Assembly (NCBI GenBank): GCA_030686995.1
Contig: CM060686.1
Location: forward strand, 72,272,819 to 72,336,818
Direction of reading: 5' to 3'
Origin: Artemisia argyi
Taxonomy: Eukaryota; Streptophyta; Magnoliopsida; Asterales; Asteraceae
Length of the DNA: 64,000 nucleotides
The stretch's first letter is position 1. Each line of letters starts with the position of its first letter. The notes beneath the pieces are model-generated. The model was not told where the DNA came from, did not search any database, and saw nothing but the letters and a program-made list of their open reading frames with translations. The position numbers and the translations under genes are program-made. Shown here piece after piece: positions 60,596-64,000 of this stretch.

Positions 60596-63500
60596 TGGTG
60601 TGAAACGGTCAGATAATTATTGGTCAACCACTTGTGAATGGTCAACTATAATAGACAAACAGCTTAAACCAATGCTTCCGTGGAATACAGTGTTTCCCCG
60701 GGTCGTTATGTCCTGACGAGGTGTGGATGGTATCAAAACGGGTTTATGATCGGGTGAATTGAATAGGAAGTAACCAGATAATGATTTGGGTTTGTTTACA
60801 CAACTGGAATGATTAGAAATAACAGTATTAACAATTACAGGAAACAGAAACGTATAAACGTAAACCAAATTAAAATCAGACGCGATTGCGTGCTGAGAAA
60901 AATGTGAGTTTTAAGAAAAATAAACTACAGGGGGTGAAAATGAAACTTTTACAAACTTAAAAAAAAATAAAAATGAAATTATAAAAATGATTATTTTAAT
61001 ATTTAAATATTATTTAATTAATTAAAACTATTTAAAAAGTAAATTAAACCTAATTTAAATAAAACTAAAAATGATAAACACTACAAATTAAACTAAAAAG
61101 TTACAAAAATAATTTCTAAAACTTAAAATGAACTTGAAGAAAGTATAAAAATTAAAAATAAATATTTTTGTCTTTTTATGGATTTTCTATTAATTAAAAA
61201 CTAATTATCTTAATTAAACTATTTAAACTAATTTAAATTACTAATAATACCTAAATGACTTAGAAAATTATGGAAAAATTCCTAAAATTATTTTATAACA
61301 TTTAAAAGTTAGGAAAAATATAAAAACTAGGTGTTACCTTATAAAAATTAATTATGCTATTTAAAACTTAAATATTAATTAATTATTAATAAAACTAATA
61401 TTAATTCTAATTAATACTAAATTACAAAATAAAAATCTGAGAAAATTATTAAAATTACTTTAACGTAAAAGGTAATTAATAAAAATATAAAAATACCAAG
61501 TACTTAGTAAAAATCTAAAAATGAAAATTAAAATTATAAATCAAATTAAATAGAAACTATCACTTATTTTAAGTTTGTCTTTTCTGGATTTTTCTTTTGG
61601 AATTCTATTTTATACCTAAAAACAATTAACTTTTATGAAAACAATTTTTTCAGAGCTTAAAAATAAGCTAATAACCTTAACAGTTGACTTATGTTGACAA
61701 GTTGAGAGATTAAGCTCACATGAGCTTATGTGGGGTCCACCTTGGTAAAACTTGGTTCAAATAAGTTCAATGGACATGTATAAGCTAGAAAAAGCCAATG
61801 GGGATCACAAAATAAGCCAATCAGTTACAATAAGCCCTTGCTTATTAGTGGACTGAAACAAAAAATGGGACAAACTTAGGGACAGTCTAGGGGGCCCACT
61901 AGGTTGATTGGGGGCACAAGCTTGGGTGCAATGGAAAGCCACCCAGCTTGTGAGTTCCAAGAGCCAAGATTGAAACCTTAGGTCCCACTGTGGAGGGCTG
62001 CAGCCACCACCAAAGGTGGTGGTGGGGACTGAAGTCTGCTGGTGCAGGGGAGGGGTCTTCCCTGAAGCCTACTTTGGAGGGCCGTGGACCCCACAAGAAA
62101 AATCACAAAAATATAGTAACACTAGGACTTTGAAGCTTAGCTAAGACACAACAGATAGAAACAAGTTTCAATCCCTAACTCCTATCACATAAATCTACAA
62201 AATTCATGCAAAAATTAGATTTCTGCATAAATGGAAATGTTTAACTTTTTGAGAAAACTTGAAATTTGAATTTGGTGAACTTTGGACTCAATTTATCTGA
62301 TAAATATGAAGTATTAAGCTAAAAGGAGATGAGATTGAGTTAAAATAACAACTATTGCAATGATATTATGAATACTTGAACTAAAAATCAAAACAGTTAA
62401 CACACTAGTAACATTGAAAGCTAATATTGACTTTCCTTTAAACAAGGTCTAGTATAATGACTTAACTGAGTTATCTAAACCTAATAAAACATGCACAAAC
62501 CGCAAACAACAACTAGAACAAACATGAACACCTATAAACCAGACAAACCAAACACTCCTTTATGAGGATTATATTTGGATTTCCAAAGCATAAGTTAGTC
62601 CCAGACCATGATACTGATTTATAAGGATCTAATATGATGTAATAAGTTATAAGAAACATAAAATTACCAACATTAATAACATATACTCACGAACTATTAT
62701 ACCACTATTATGGCAGTGTAAATGAGCACAAGTACAAACAAGGAAATAAAGTAAACAAGTAATCAAGATAACAGCATAAATTCACTTAATAACACTGAAT
62801 AAACAATCAAAAACCTAAATAAGTAACATAAAGCTATTCTTCAGTAGAAATGCTAAAATGGAGTTGAACTTACAAATGGCTTCTTTGAGCAGACCAATGA
62901 ATTAGGGACCAAGATCTATCCTAATACCTCCCCAGAGGTTCTAAAACCATGAAAACATCCCTTCCAATCCTTGCTTCAAACTTGATCCTCCATGAACACT
63001 GATTTTTATTTTTAATCTTTTTTTTTTTTTTTTGTATTTTTCTTATTTTTTAGTAAACTGAGTAAGACTGAAATAAATGTTTTGAAAGCTTTCAATAATT
63101 TGTAAATGAGATAAAATGAGCTTAAAAGAACACAGAACAACAACAACTTCAAATGAATTTGTCAGATTCAATCAAATTTGCTAATACTGATTATTCAAGG
63201 GAAAACTTGAAATTAACTGTAAAGATAGTTTGAATTACATGAAATGAACTGAGCACAAGCTTTTTAAAACTGAATATTACACTGGAAACTACAATTACAC
63301 TAATATGACATTTTAAACTAAGCTACAACTACTAATTAACTACTACTTGTTTCTTCTGCCTCTTCTTTCATATATAGCATCCCAAAAGGTCTTTGTTGGT
63401 CCCACAGAGCTTTCCCACCACCATTAGATGATTGAAATTGATCCTGGCCGTTTAATCCATTTTGGCGGGAAAAATGGTTTTAATCAATTGGGACTGTAGC

Positions 63501-64000
63501 GTGTTGGAGGGTGGGTTTTGGTGTATTATTTGGTCTTGGGAAGTGGAATTAGGATAGGATAAGGGGTAGTGGGAGTTTCAGGGTGGTTTGGCAGGTGTAG
63601 GTGTTGGCAGAGGTGTAGGAGTGATACGTGGCATCCTCTGAGGTAAACTTTAGAGGTGGGTTTTGTTGTGGGATTGACAAGGAGGGTAGTGAGGTGGTGT
63701 AGGAGGTGGTGGATGTAGAGTGGTGAGGTGGAGGAGGCAAGTAGCAGGGGAGGTGGAGTGGAGGTTGAAGAAGGAGGGTGGTCAACGGGGTCAATGCCCA
63801 GGTTTTATTTAAAAAGGGAATACGGGCCAGGGCATTGGGCTTGTAGTTCTGGACCAGGCCTGGGTTGTTTGTTTTTGGATTTTAGGATTTGGTATTTATT
63901 TCAAAAGAGATCCATTTGGTTTGTTTATTATTTCAAGAACCAATTTTGTAAAAACCTGAATTTGAGGGACTGAAAGTGTAAGTTTTCCAAAGTTATCCAA
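60596..64000. other. Unclassified AT-rich repetitive sequence, no gene supported
   Basis: It begins exactly where the Copia RNase H stops. 60960-61690 is extremely AT-rich. 61700-62110 is more GC-rich and contains a hairpin, CCACCACC-AAA-GGTGGTGG, at about 62004-62022. A T-run lies at 63019-63035. 63340-64000 is G-rich on the + strand, with a TATATA at about 63370 that could serve a minus-strand promoter. The composition recalls the LTR and leader of Tat/Ogre-like Gypsy elements, but no ends, target duplication or protein motif confirm this. The small ORFs are low-complexity. Confidence 0.4.

Overview
This window is plant nuclear DNA made almost entirely of transposable elements. I found no convincing host gene, rRNA, tRNA or CRISPR array. 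Ty3/Gypsy, Ty1/Copia, solo LTRs, MITE-like insertions and long (AT)n tracts all point to a large eudicot genome. The gag/retropepsin-like proteins resemble families I associate with Asteraceae (inference, not searched).

Layout. 1-1515: PBS and LTR of an element running off the left edge. 1516-8173: old Gypsy-derived DNA with a PIF/Harbinger-like MITE (1755-2106) and a 3.7-kb solo LTR (2701-6394, TSD TTAAT). 8174-16047: element A, a complete non-autonomous Gypsy-like element on the minus strand (TSD ATGGA) with an intact 843-codon gag-retropepsin ORF. 17245-29480: an old 3-kb LTR split by element E (17494-24285, TSD ATATC; giant LTRs, tiny interior) and by solo LTR F (24378-26854, TSD GTTCA). 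29497 to about 60595: a decayed Copia element. Element B lies inside it (31474-58876, TSD GTACA). B's LTR is split by Tekay/Del-like element D (31587-43040, TSD CCGGG), which itself carries a 2.15-kb foldback insertion. B's gag is split by element C (48952-57266, TSD GTTAG). 60596-64000: AT-rich sequence I could not classify.

The most interesting system is the A/B/C family. All three share LTRs, the gag N-terminus, a tRNA-Asp-type primer site and about 2.5 kb of 3' noncoding sequence, and none encodes reverse transcriptase or integrase. They resemble the TR-GAG class of elements that depend on a helper. Between the shared parts each carries a different protease-like module: A has one retropepsin with an intact D-L-G-S-S motif plus an unknown C-terminal domain; B has one degenerate domain; C has two tandem degenerate domains. 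All three modules end at the same stop-codon position.

Three further signals recur across the family. U5 carries sequence antisense to the 5' half of the primer tRNA-Asp. A perfect 8-bp hairpin with a GGGA (GNRA) loop lies in the 3' noncoding region. U3 holds arrays of TGACG-N-CGTCA palindromes next to the TATA box. LTR differences and nesting order the events: Copia and the 17245 LTR are oldest, then B, then D and C, with A the youngest (three LTR differences in 1338 bp).
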